A DNA stretch of 64,000 nucleotides, from contig NZ_UGHR01000003.1 in the NCBI RefSeq assembly GCF_900451195.1, positions 496,001-560,000 on the forward strand, written 5' to 3'. Below, one piece after another: positions 55,289 through 64,000 of the stretch. Source of the DNA: Iodobacter fluviatilis. Its GTDB lineage: Bacteria; Pseudomonadota; Gammaproteobacteria; Burkholderiales; Chitinibacteraceae. Below the pieces are notes generated by a model. It worked only from the letters and a program-made list of their open reading frames with translations. It ran no database searches and was not told the DNA's origin. Position 1 is the stretch's first letter. Every line of letters starts with the position of its first letter. Made by a program: the position numbers and the translations under genes.

Positions 55289-55423
55289 TTAAGCGGTCAA
55301 AACCTTGCGGCCCTTTGCGCGGCGAGCATTAACAACTGCTACGCCACCACGGGTTTTCATACGTGCACGAAAACCGTGAGTGCGTTTGCGTTTGATAACT
55401 GAAGGTTGGAATGTACGTTTCAT
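55289..55423 (-). CDS. rpmH: 50S ribosomal protein L34
   Basis: 44 residues read directly from the minus strand: it begins [18 protein letters not shown] and ends [12 protein letters not shown], matching bacterial L34 throughout. It is the first gene of the leftward origin operon, with a near-consensus promoter 42 bp upstream of the start codon. Confidence 0.98.
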   Translation of the reverse strand: MKRTFQPSVIKRKRTHGFRARMKTRGGVAVVNARRAKGRKVLTA

Positions 55424-55464
55424 AATATTGGATCCCTGCCAAACAAAACCGAAGTAAACCGTTG

Positions 55465-55493
55465 ATTACATAGCTACTGAGCTGTCTTGTCAA
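55465..55493 (-). promoter_or_regulatory. Sigma-70 promoter for rpmH
   Basis: On the minus strand a perfect -35 TTGACA (55493-55488) and a -10 TGTAAT (55470-55465) are separated by 17 bp. It points toward rpmH. Confidence 0.85.
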
Positions 55494-55524
55494 TACCTTT
55501 TATTGATCCGCTGCATAATAGGGC

Positions 55525-55555
55525 TGTGGATAAGTATGGGATGAAGCGGTACAAT
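55525..55555 (+). promoter_or_regulatory. DnaA box overlapping the putative dnaA promoter
   Basis: A perfect DnaA box (TTATCCACA on the minus strand) spans 55525-55533. It overlaps the position of a -35 element for TACAAT at 55550-55555, 104 bp before the dnaA start. This suits DnaA autoregulation. Only one perfect box is seen between rpmH and dnaA, so the extent of oriC is unclear. Confidence 0.65.
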
Positions 55556-55658
55556 CGCCCCTCGTTCTCCTTGAATAACATCACCGCTTTCGTCGTGGGC
55601 CTCTTTTTTAACGAGGTATATTTGCGTGTTTGCGAATCACGACGGACAGGATACCCCT

Positions 55659-57029
55659 ATGTCTGTGCTGGAAAATTGCTGGCCCCACTGCCTTACTGAG
55701 TTGGAGCGTCGTTTGGGCGCGGACCAGTTTCGTATCTGGATTAAACCCCTTACGGTTGAAATGACCGATGAAGGCTTAAACCTGATCGTACCTAATCAGA
55801 TTTTCTTACAATTTATCCGTGATCGTTATCTTGGGATGATTGAAGAAGCTGCTGCAAGCTTTGCAAGTGGCGATGCGCCAGTGATTGCCCTGCGTGTTGG
55901 CTCTATGCAAAGGCCTGCTGCCGCGCCTCAGGCCAGCAATGCCGGTGCTGCCGAAGGCAAGCCTGCACCTGCCAAAGCCGTGATCAGTGTGTCTGCGGCC
56001 AATCACGAAACAACACGCTTAAACCCAAATTTTACCTTTGAAACGCTGGTTACCGGTAAGGCCAATCAGCTGGCACGCGCCGCAGCGATTCAAGTGGCTG
56101 AAAACCCTGGTGTAAGCTACAACCCGCTGTTTGTGTATGGCGGTGTGGGCCTAGGGAAAACTCACTTGATTCAATCAATTGGTAATTATGTGCATCAGCG
56201 TAATCCGGGTGCCAAGATCCGCTATATTCACGCCGAAAAATACGTGCAGGATGTGGTACGCGCTTACCAGCACAAGGCGTTTGACGAGTTTAAACGCTAC
56301 TACCATTCGCTGGATTTACTGCTGATCGATGATATTCAGTTTTTTGTGGGCAAGGATAAAACGCAGGAAGAATTCTTCTATGCTTTTAACGCCTTAGTTG
56401 AAGCGCACAAGCAAATTATTATCACGTCGGACCGCTATCCAAAAGAAATCGACGGCCTGCAAGAGCGCCTGACCTCGCGCTTTTCATGGGGGCTGACTGT
56501 GGCGATTGAGCCGCCAGAGCTTGAAATGCGTGTGGCGATTCTGATGAAAAAAGCCGAGCGTGAAAACTTTAAGCTTGATGCCAATGTGGCGTTTTTTGTG
56601 GCCAAACATATCCGCTCCAATGTGCGGGAGTTGGAAGGCGCATTGAAACGGGTATTGGCTTATTCACGCTTTACCAATCAGCCGATTACACTGGATGCCG
56701 CAAAAGAAGCGCTGAAAGATATATTGGCGTCTGGCAGCCGTCAGGTATCGGTAGAAAATATTCAGAAAACCGTCGCAGATTTTTATAAAATCAAGATTGC
56801 AGATATGCATTCTAAAAAGCGCACCCGTGATATTGCACGGCCAAGGCAGATTGCCATGGCGCTGACAAAAGAGCTGACACAAATGTCCTTGCCTGCAATT
56901 GGTGAAGCGTTTGGCGGGCGGGACCACACTACAGTCTTGCATGCCTGCCGCACCATCGAAGAAATGCGCGGCAGCGATAGCGAAATCGCCCATCAATACG
57001 GTGTATTGTTGCAGATGCTGCGCAGTTAA
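55659..57029 (+). CDS. dnaA: Chromosomal replication initiator protein DnaA
   Basis: 456 residues from the ATG at 55659 ([12 protein letters not shown]); a GTG at 55626 would add 11 residues. Domain I covers about 1-85 and a low-complexity Ala/Pro linker about 90-120. The AAA+ domain has GGVGLGKTH and LLIDDIQFF, and domain IV ends with the DnaA-box-binding signature [11 protein letters not shown]. It opens the origin. Confidence 0.97.
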   Translation: MSVLENCWPHCLTELERRLGADQFRIWIKPLTVEMTDEGLNLIVPNQIFLQFIRDRYLGMIEEAAASFASGDAPVIALRVGSMQRPAAAPQASNAGAAEGKPAPAKAVISVSAANHETTRLNPNFTFETLVTGKANQLARAAAIQVAENPGVSYNPLFVYGGVGLGKTHLIQSIGNYVHQRNPGAKIRYIHAEKYVQDVVRAYQHKAFDEFKRYYHSLDLLLIDDIQFFVGKDKTQEEFFYAFNALVEAHKQIIITSDRYPKEIDGLQERLTSRFSWGLTVAIEPPELEMRVAILMKKAERENFKLDANVAFFVAKHIRSNVRELEGALKRVLAYSRFTNQPITLDAAKEALKDILASGSRQVSVENIQKTVADFYKIKIADMHSKKRTRDIARPRQIAMALTKELTQMSLPAIGEAFGGRDHTTVLHACRTIEEMRGSDSEIAHQYGVLLQMLRS

Positions 57030-57055
57030 TCTTTTTGTGGGTAAATCAGTCGCTT

Positions 57056-57072
57056 AAACCCGCTGCGGGTTT
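57056..57072 (+). terminator. Hairpin after dnaA, weak terminator candidate
   Basis: AAACCCGC/GCGGGTTT with a one-base spacer, 26 bp after the dnaA stop, but without a T-run. It may only attenuate transcription into dnaN. Confidence 0.35.
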
Positions 57073-57253
57073 GCCCATTTGCCAGCCGTGTGGCATTAAA
57101 ATGCACTATGCATTTCGTATAAAACACCGGCTGGTTTTGTAAGTTTGAAGGTCGCTTAGCTTATTTAACATGGCGAAGCGCCATTCATTCCCTACACATG
57201 CTGTAAATCGGTTAGAATCCTGCGGTTAAACCCATTTTTCGGAACGAGGCGCC

Positions 57254-58360
57254 ATGCAACTCTTGCAAGCCGAACGCGATGCGCTCCTGAAGCCGCTGGC
57301 CACGGTCACCGGTATTGTTGAGCGCAGGCATACCCTGCCCATTCTCTCGAACGTGTTGATCAAGAAGGATGGCGACGCCCTGTCCTTTACCGGCACCGAT
57401 CTTGAAATTCAGATCAGTAGCCGCCAGGCTGAAGGCTTTTCTGGCGACGATTTCGCCATTACAGTCGCGGCTAAAAAGCTGTCTGATATCTTGCGTGCTA
57501 TTGCGGATAAAACCGTTGTGAGCATGGAAGAGGCCGACGGCCGTCTGACGATTAAAGCAGGTAAAAGCCGCTTTAATCTGCAAACGCTGCCCGCAGCTGA
57601 TTTCCCGCAGCTAGCGGTAGATACCAATCTGCGCGCCACAGTACGCATGCCACAAGGCCAGTTAAAAGCCTTGCTGGGCCGTACGCAATTTACGATGGCA
57701 CACCAAGATATTCGTTATTACTTAAACGGTTTGTTCTTGGTTACTGAAGGCAATTTGCTCAAACTGGTTGCCACTGATGGCCACCGTCTGGCTTTTGCAT
57801 CGGCAGAAATTCTGGGCGATTTTGCTAAGAATGAAGTGATTTTGCCGCGTAAAACCATCTTAGAATTGTACAAATTGCTGGCTGATTCGGATGACGAAGT
57901 CACCATCGATATCGCCAGCAATCAGGTGCGTTTTGCCTTTGGCAATATTGTGATTCACAGCAAAGTGGTCGACGGTAAATTCCCCGATTACAACCGCGTG
58001 ATTCCGCAAAATAATGATAAAGGCCTGCTGATTGAGCGCCAGATGTTGCTGGCCTCTATGCAACGTGCTGCGATTTTATCAAACGAAAAATTCCGTGGCG
58101 TACGCTTAGTGCTGACTGACGGCCTGCTTAAAATCATGTGTAATAACAATGAGCAGGAAGAAGCGCAGGAAGAAGTAGAAGTAGATTACAACGGCGCGCC
58201 GTTGGATATCGGCTTCAACATCCAGTATTTGCTGGACGTATTGACCAATACATCGGTTGAAACGCTGCACTTCTCGTTTGGCGATGTGACTTCCTCTGTA
58301 CTGGTTACTATTCCAGATAACGAGCATTTCAAATATATCGTCATGCCAATGCGTATCTAG
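57254..58360 (+). CDS. dnaN: DNA polymerase III beta sliding clamp
   Basis: 368 residues, starting MQLLQAERDALLKPL, in three clamp domains. The C-terminus ends with the conserved YIVMPMRI. It tethers Pol III to DNA. Separated from dnaA by 224 bp, which may contain its own promoter, and followed by a terminator. Confidence 0.97.
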   Translation: MQLLQAERDALLKPLATVTGIVERRHTLPILSNVLIKKDGDALSFTGTDLEIQISSRQAEGFSGDDFAITVAAKKLSDILRAIADKTVVSMEEADGRLTIKAGKSRFNLQTLPAADFPQLAVDTNLRATVRMPQGQLKALLGRTQFTMAHQDIRYYLNGLFLVTEGNLLKLVATDGHRLAFASAEILGDFAKNEVILPRKTILELYKLLADSDDEVTIDIASNQVRFAFGNIVIHSKVVDGKFPDYNRVIPQNNDKGLLIERQMLLASMQRAAILSNEKFRGVRLVLTDGLLKIMCNNNEQEEAQEEVEVDYNGAPLDIGFNIQYLLDVLTNTSVETLHFSFGDVTSSVLVTIPDNEHFKYIVMPMRI

Positions 58361-58378
58361 CCTTGTAAGTTTACGGCT

Positions 58379-58403
58379 AAGGTCGGGGTTGCCCCGGCCT
58401 TTT
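58379..58403 (+). terminator. Rho-independent terminator after dnaN
   Basis: Stem AAGGTCGGGG/CCCCGGCCTT (one G-T pair) with a TTG loop and four T, 18 bp after the dnaN stop. Confidence 0.85.
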
Positions 58404-58494
58404 GCATTTGTAAGATGTTAGATTTATTTTTATTGCGAAGAATAATTCGCACGGTTTTTATGATTTTGATTGGCTTTGAGTCAAGCTTTTGGGC

Positions 58495-58522
58495 TTGAAC
58501 ATGCTGCGCACATCTTTATAAA
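58495..58522 (+). promoter_or_regulatory. Putative gyrB promoter
   Basis: TTGAAC at 58495-58500 and TATAAA at 58517-58522 are separated by 16 bp, 56 bp upstream of gyrB. One mismatch in each element. Confidence 0.6.
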
Positions 58523-58527
58523 AATTT

Positions 58528-58552
58528 AGCCTGGCCAAAAATGGGCCAGGCT
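58528..58552 (+). promoter_or_regulatory. GC-rich hairpin in the gyrB leader
   Basis: AGCCTGGCC and GGCCAGGCT form a perfect 9-bp stem with a 7-base loop between the putative promoter and the gyrB start. No T-run follows, so it is not a normal terminator. It could affect leader stability or translation. Confidence 0.6.
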
Positions 58553-58562
58553 CGTATGTTGA

Positions 58563-60989
<2,427 letters not shown>

Positions 60990-61042
60990 TTTTTTGTAGA
61001 ATCCCATTAATTTCTAGATTTTTGGGGAAAAAGTTTGAGAGT

Positions 61043-61068
61043 AAAAAAGCCCCGTAAGGGGCTTTTTT
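61043..61068 (+). terminator. Rho-independent terminator after gyrB
   Basis: AAAAAAGCCCC/GGGGCTTTTTT with a GTAA loop, 54 bp after the gyrB stop. It isolates gyrB from rhuM. Confidence 0.93.
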
Positions 61069-61150
61069 GTTATGTTTTTCGGATCAGCTACGCGCCTAGA
61101 TCGATACGATTGTTGCGAAGATTGAGGCAGCTAAAAGAGAGTACACAAGC

Positions 61151-62170
61151 ATGAGCAAAGAGCTGCAGTTCTTGATATACCGCACCCCGCAAGAGGATAT
61201 TAATATCAATGTGGTGATGCGTGATGAAACCATCTGGCTGACGCAAAAAGCAATGGCCGCACTTTTTGACGTGCAAACGCCCGCAATTAGCAAGCACCTA
61301 AAAAATATATTTGCAGAAGCTGAGCTGGATGAAGAAGTGGTTATTTCCAAAATGGAAACAACCACTGAACACGGCGCTATCCAAGGGAAAACCCAAACCA
61401 ACACGACAAAATTCTACAATCTTGATGCCGTTATCTCGGTTGGTTATCGCGTGAATTCTGCTAAAGCGACTCAGTTTAGAATTTGGGCGACCAAGACACT
61501 CAAGGAATTCATCCAAAAAGGTTTTGTGATGGATGATGAGCGCCTAAAGCAAGGTGGGCAGGTTTTTGGCAAAGATTATTTTCGTGAACTTCTTGAGCGC
61601 GTTCGTTCAATCCGTGCCAGTGAGCGACGGATTTGGCAGCAAATCACTGATATTTTTGCCGAATGCAGTGTTGATTACGCGGCGAGTGCACAGATCACTA
61701 AAGACTTTTATGCGGTGGTGCAAAATAAATTTCATTTTGCAATTGCAGGGCAAACCGCTGCGGAGATTATTTATACCAAGGCTGATAGAAATGCAGACCA
61801 TATGGGGCTGACCACATGGAAAAACGCCCCCAATGGTCGCATCCTTAAATCAGATGTAACCACGGCTAAAAACTACCTGACTGAAAAAGAGATTAAACGC
61901 TTGGAGCGGGCCGTAACGGGCTACTTTGACTACATCGAAGACCTAATCGAGCGCGAAAACACGTTTACGATGGAAGACTTTGTGAGCAGTGTGAATGAAT
62001 TTTTAGTGTTCAGAAAATACGATATCCTGAGCGACAAAGGTAAAATTTCTAAACAGCAGGCCGATGACAAGGCGGCAGATGAATACGATGCATTTAATAA
62101 AAGCCAAAAAATTGTTTCTGATTTTGACAGAGCAATAAAAGCCATAGAGAAAAAAGGCGGCAAAGCGTAA
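61151..62170 (+). CDS. RhuM family protein
   Basis: 339 residues of the virulence RhuM family. The N-terminal part (about 15-110) is a wHTH/Bro-N-like DNA-binding domain (ETIWLTQKAMAALFDV, then KFYNLDAVISVGYRVNS). The C-terminal half (about 140-335) contains ADRNADHMGLTTWKNAP and a helical region. First named from a Salmonella pathogenicity island; biochemical role unknown, often on mobile islands. Ribosome site AAAAGAGAG. It is lodged between gyrB and a duplicated gyrB end. Confidence 0.92.
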   Translation: MSKELQFLIYRTPQEDININVVMRDETIWLTQKAMAALFDVQTPAISKHLKNIFAEAELDEEVVISKMETTTEHGAIQGKTQTNTTKFYNLDAVISVGYRVNSAKATQFRIWATKTLKEFIQKGFVMDDERLKQGGQVFGKDYFRELLERVRSIRASERRIWQQITDIFAECSVDYAASAQITKDFYAVVQNKFHFAIAGQTAAEIIYTKADRNADHMGLTTWKNAPNGRILKSDVTTAKNYLTEKEIKRLERAVTGYFDYIEDLIERENTFTMEDFVSSVNEFLVFRKYDILSDKGKISKQQADDKAADEYDAFNKSQKIVSDFDRAIKAIEKKGGKA

Positions 62171-62207
62171 CGAGGTTTATGGTGAAATAGCTTGAAGGTG
62201 AGAAATT

Positions 62208-62423
62208 GCCATCCAGCGCTATAAAGGCCTGGGCGAAATGAACCCGGAACAGCTCTAGGAAACCACCATGGACGTCACCGTCCGCCGCCTGCTGAAAGTA
62301 AACGTAGAAGACGCACTGGGTGCGGATGCGGTATTCACCACCCTGATGGGCGATCAGGTAGAGCCACGACGCCGATTTATCGAACAGAACGCGCTGATTG
62401 CGCGGAATGTGGATATTTGATTT
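62208..62423 (+). pseudogene. gyrB: Duplicated, broken 3' end of gyrB
   Basis: A direct repeat of the gyrB 3' end at 60777-60992, without indels. By eye there are five substitutions up to the stop codon: two or three are silent, one turns a Trp codon into the stop TAG (62256-62258), and one changes Gln to Arg near the end. It has no start and cannot be expressed as a protein. It is most simply the displaced original end left after an integration event. Confidence 0.93.
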
Positions 62424-62459
62424 GTCGTGTAGCTAGACGCATAAGCTGAGTTATTGATA

Positions 62460-62490
62460 CCCATAAGTTGAGAAACTTATGGGTTTTTTT
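62460..62490 (+). terminator. Terminator after the gyrB 3'-end duplicate
   Basis: CCCATAAGTT/AACTTATGGG with a GAGA-type loop and seven T, 40 bp beyond the duplicated gyrB stop. It may be the original gyrB terminator. The remaining 62491-62735 stretch holds nothing I can name. Confidence 0.88.
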
Positions 62491-62735
62491 AATTGATAAC
62501 CCTGGTTGATCGGCGATTGCTAATGGACCGATGCACTCTCCGGAAGCAGCAGATAAGCAAGGACAAAAGGCGCTAGATACCTCCGGTTGTGCTTCTGTGT
62601 TCACGTTGTGTATCTTACTTTTGCGTGAGTATCCCGCAGAGTAGACAATTTGCCCTTTATAGACCGGACTGGGCCAACAGCGGACCTCTTACACTAACAG
62701 ATAAAGACTCAATGAAATTGAGCAAAGACTAAAAC

Positions 62736-63188
62736 ATGAACTTAGAAAAAGCCCTAGAAGAAATAGGCGAAAGCAAAACAAAATCAATTTTCTTTTTGCT
62801 TGAAATTGCTAAAATTGCAGCTAAATTACTACCCGCAGGGTCTCAAATTATTGCCAACGAGGCAATTTTGTTCGCATCAAATGCGTTTGTAAGAGGGAGT
62901 TTTGGCTCCAAAGAACTATATGATTTTGCCAATCAAACAAATATACGCTCATTGGCTTTTGAGGAAGAATATCTTCAATCAAGTAGCGAAAAGGCTGCAA
63001 TAGCAATTGTTGTAATGGCATATTATTTTCTAATATGGATAACTTCCGAGAGTGAAGGCCAAAGTGTGCCTGAAGATGTGGAGCTAATTCAGGATTTTGG
63101 TTTTATTGGGGTTGTAAAATATGCACGAAGCAATGGTGTTGTTGATAACAAATCACTAATGTCCCTAATAATTTCAATGCAAGAATAG
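62736..63188 (+). CDS. Hypothetical protein, possible orphan immunity-type protein
   Basis: 150 residues, AT-rich gene unlike the gyrB neighbourhood. Mostly helical, with a hydrophobic stretch IAIVVMAYYFLIWI (about 89-102) that is more likely buried than membrane-spanning. No motif recognised. The ribosome site is weak. The neighbouring gene fragments suggest a polymorphic-toxin type locus, in which case this might be an immunity protein; that is speculation. Confidence 0.55.
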   Translation: MNLEKALEEIGESKTKSIFFLLEIAKIAAKLLPAGSQIIANEAILFASNAFVRGSFGSKELYDFANQTNIRSLAFEEEYLQSSSEKAAIAIVVMAYYFLIWITSESEGQSVPEDVELIQDFGFIGVVKYARSNGVVDNKSLMSLIISMQE

Positions 63189-63256
63189 CGCAACAAATAG
63201 ACTGCTTTTGGTCGAAATATGGCGTTATTTTCCAGCGAAATAAGTAGGTAATGTAA

Positions 63257-63520
63257 ATGCCAAAATTTAATTAAAAATGTGGTACGATTTTAAAATTATC
63301 TAATGATGGAGGCGGTTTTCAATATCAATTAATTCAAGAAAAAACCATTGATACAACCATAAAAAACCTAAGTAAAAAATCAAATTTTGACGATGAAGAT
63401 TTTTGTGATTTGATAGTGAGTGAAGGAATGTCGACATACATTTGTCCATCTTGTAGCCGTATATATATTGAAAACGGGGGAAGGAATAAATTTACTTGTT
63501 ACAACATTGAAATTGATTAA
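63257..63520 (+). pseudogene. Zinc-ribbon gene broken by an early stop codon
   Basis: Reading from ATG at 63257 gives MPKFN, then TAA (63272-63274), then an open frame KCGTILKLSNDGGG... through YICPSCSRIY to a stop at 63518-63520. CKCG at the N-terminus and CPSC later would make a zinc ribbon, so the TAA most likely replaced a Cys codon (TGT/TGC). 87 sense and stop codons before the terminal stop. AT-rich like its neighbour. Confidence 0.65.
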
Positions 63521-63547
63521 ATTGTAGCATGTCAGCGTTGGGTCACA

Positions 63548-63640
63548 TTCTGCCAGTGGTTGTACTCAGTGACGCACTTCGAGCATGATGAGGCCGGTAA
63601 TCGTTATACTCATGCAAACAATAGCCTGCTTAGGAATTAA
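63548..63640 (+). pseudogene. Possible fragment of an Rhs/YD-repeat gene
   Basis: An open stretch with no start codon translates to FEHDEAGNRYTHANN near its end and then stops (63638-63640). The YDxxGNR-type pattern resembles an Rhs repeat. The match is short and there is no second repeat, so it may be chance. The 63641-63840 stretch after it shows no gene I can support. Confidence 0.3.
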
Positions 63641-63856
63641 AAATTTTTACTTTAGGAGTTTTATTAAGTTACTGCAGGAACTCAATTACTGCTTTTGGAG
63701 GGCATCTGCCCATTCAAGTGACTGCGCTTTATTTGATGTCGAATTCCCGTTAATGGTCGAGCTGGAGTCAGTTGGCCTCTGATCTGCATTTGAGTTCAGC
63801 ATGGTAGGCGCAGTGGATAACCGTATGTGAATCTGCTTCAACTCTAGGAAAAAACA

Positions 63857-64000
63857 ATGGCCTTGCCGAAGAAGTTTAAGCTGAAAGAGCCAGATGATTT
63901 AATTGGTGGAATGGAAATCGAATGGTTCCATTCGACTAAGGAAAAGCTGTGCCATGATGACGTTCTCAAGGGATTGCTTGATCACGGGTTGTTCGCCGAG
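63857..64000 (+). CDS. Partial gene running off the window, unknown product
   Basis: 48 codons are open from ATG at 63857 to the window edge, with AGGA about 9 bp upstream. The start MALPKKFKLKEPDDLIGG is not one I recognise. The frame continues beyond the window. Confidence 0.55.
   Translation, partial: MALPKKFKLKEPDDLIGGMEIEWFHSTKEKLCHDDVLKGLLDHGLFAE

Larger units (their letters stand above)
55424..55658. other. Likely replication-origin region (oriC)
   Basis: The 235-bp gap between divergent rpmH and dnaA. It holds one perfect DnaA box, two opposed promoters and moderately AT-rich stretches, and gene orientation flips here. A second near-match, TGTGGGTAA, lies after dnaA at 57036. Multiple boxes and a long AT-rich unwinding element are not obvious. 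Confidence 0.5.

Overview
The window looks like a chromosomal segment of a betaproteobacterium of the order Neisseriales, most like a freshwater Chromobacteriaceae such as Iodobacter; the genus is an inference. The evidence is the rpmH-rnpA-yidD-yidC-mnmE / dnaA-dnaN-gyrB origin block, the kdsD-kdsC-lptCAB-rpoN-hpf-ptsN-hprK-rapZ cluster, and the petABC cytochrome bc1 operon. I recognise no rRNA, tRNA or CRISPR array.

Layout. 0-4.4 kb (minus): a two-gene signalling unit, a hybrid PAS-GGDEF-EAL-receiver protein and a membrane histidine kinase. 4.7-7.4 kb (minus): petA-petB-petC. 7.4-13.3 kb: a lipoprotein, a Nif3-family protein, a DegS/DegQ-type protease whose start overlaps the Nif3 start, a secreted LasA-like M23 peptidase and a CPA2/Kef antiporter. 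13.6-22 kb (plus): LPS Kdo synthesis and export, sigma-54, hibernation factor, PTS-Ntr regulation and RapZ, followed by a NusG-II protein plus Gx transporter pair that recalls Gram-positive extracellular electron transfer genes. 22.5-24.7 kb: ubiX and an ArnT-like glycosyltransferase. 24.7-31.7 kb: an accessory stretch of small single-gene units (RDD protein, zinc ribbon, three GNATs including a likely AAC(6')-I aminoglycoside acetyltransferase, SGNH hydrolase, peptidase E, esterase, ASCH, DJ-1/PfpI). 32-50.7 kb: mixed housekeeping and transport genes (MATE, dtd, asd, two TSUP carriers, EVE, hemolysin III, LtaS-like, HDOD, purC, PaiB-like, a heterodimeric ABC exporter, an FAD oxidase). 51-61 kb: the replication-origin region, with genes pointing away from a point near 55.5 kb. 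61-64 kb: a RhuM gene inserted between gyrB and a duplicated, broken copy of the gyrB 3' end, then decayed accessory DNA.

The intergenic DNA carries several dispersed repeat families: four copies of an element of about 280 bp ending in a GTGCCGAAGGCAC hairpin, three copies of a hairpin element of about 90 bp around the GNAT genes, four copies of an 'ACAGAG' palindrome between 38.7 and 46.7 kb, and a single inverted-repeat element of about 140 bp beside mnmE.

I found no clear undescribed multi-gene system. The strongest unusual signal is the 216-bp gyrB 3'-end duplication bracketing rhuM, followed by the repeat families, the EetA/EetB-like pair and the chromosomal AAC(6')-like gene.
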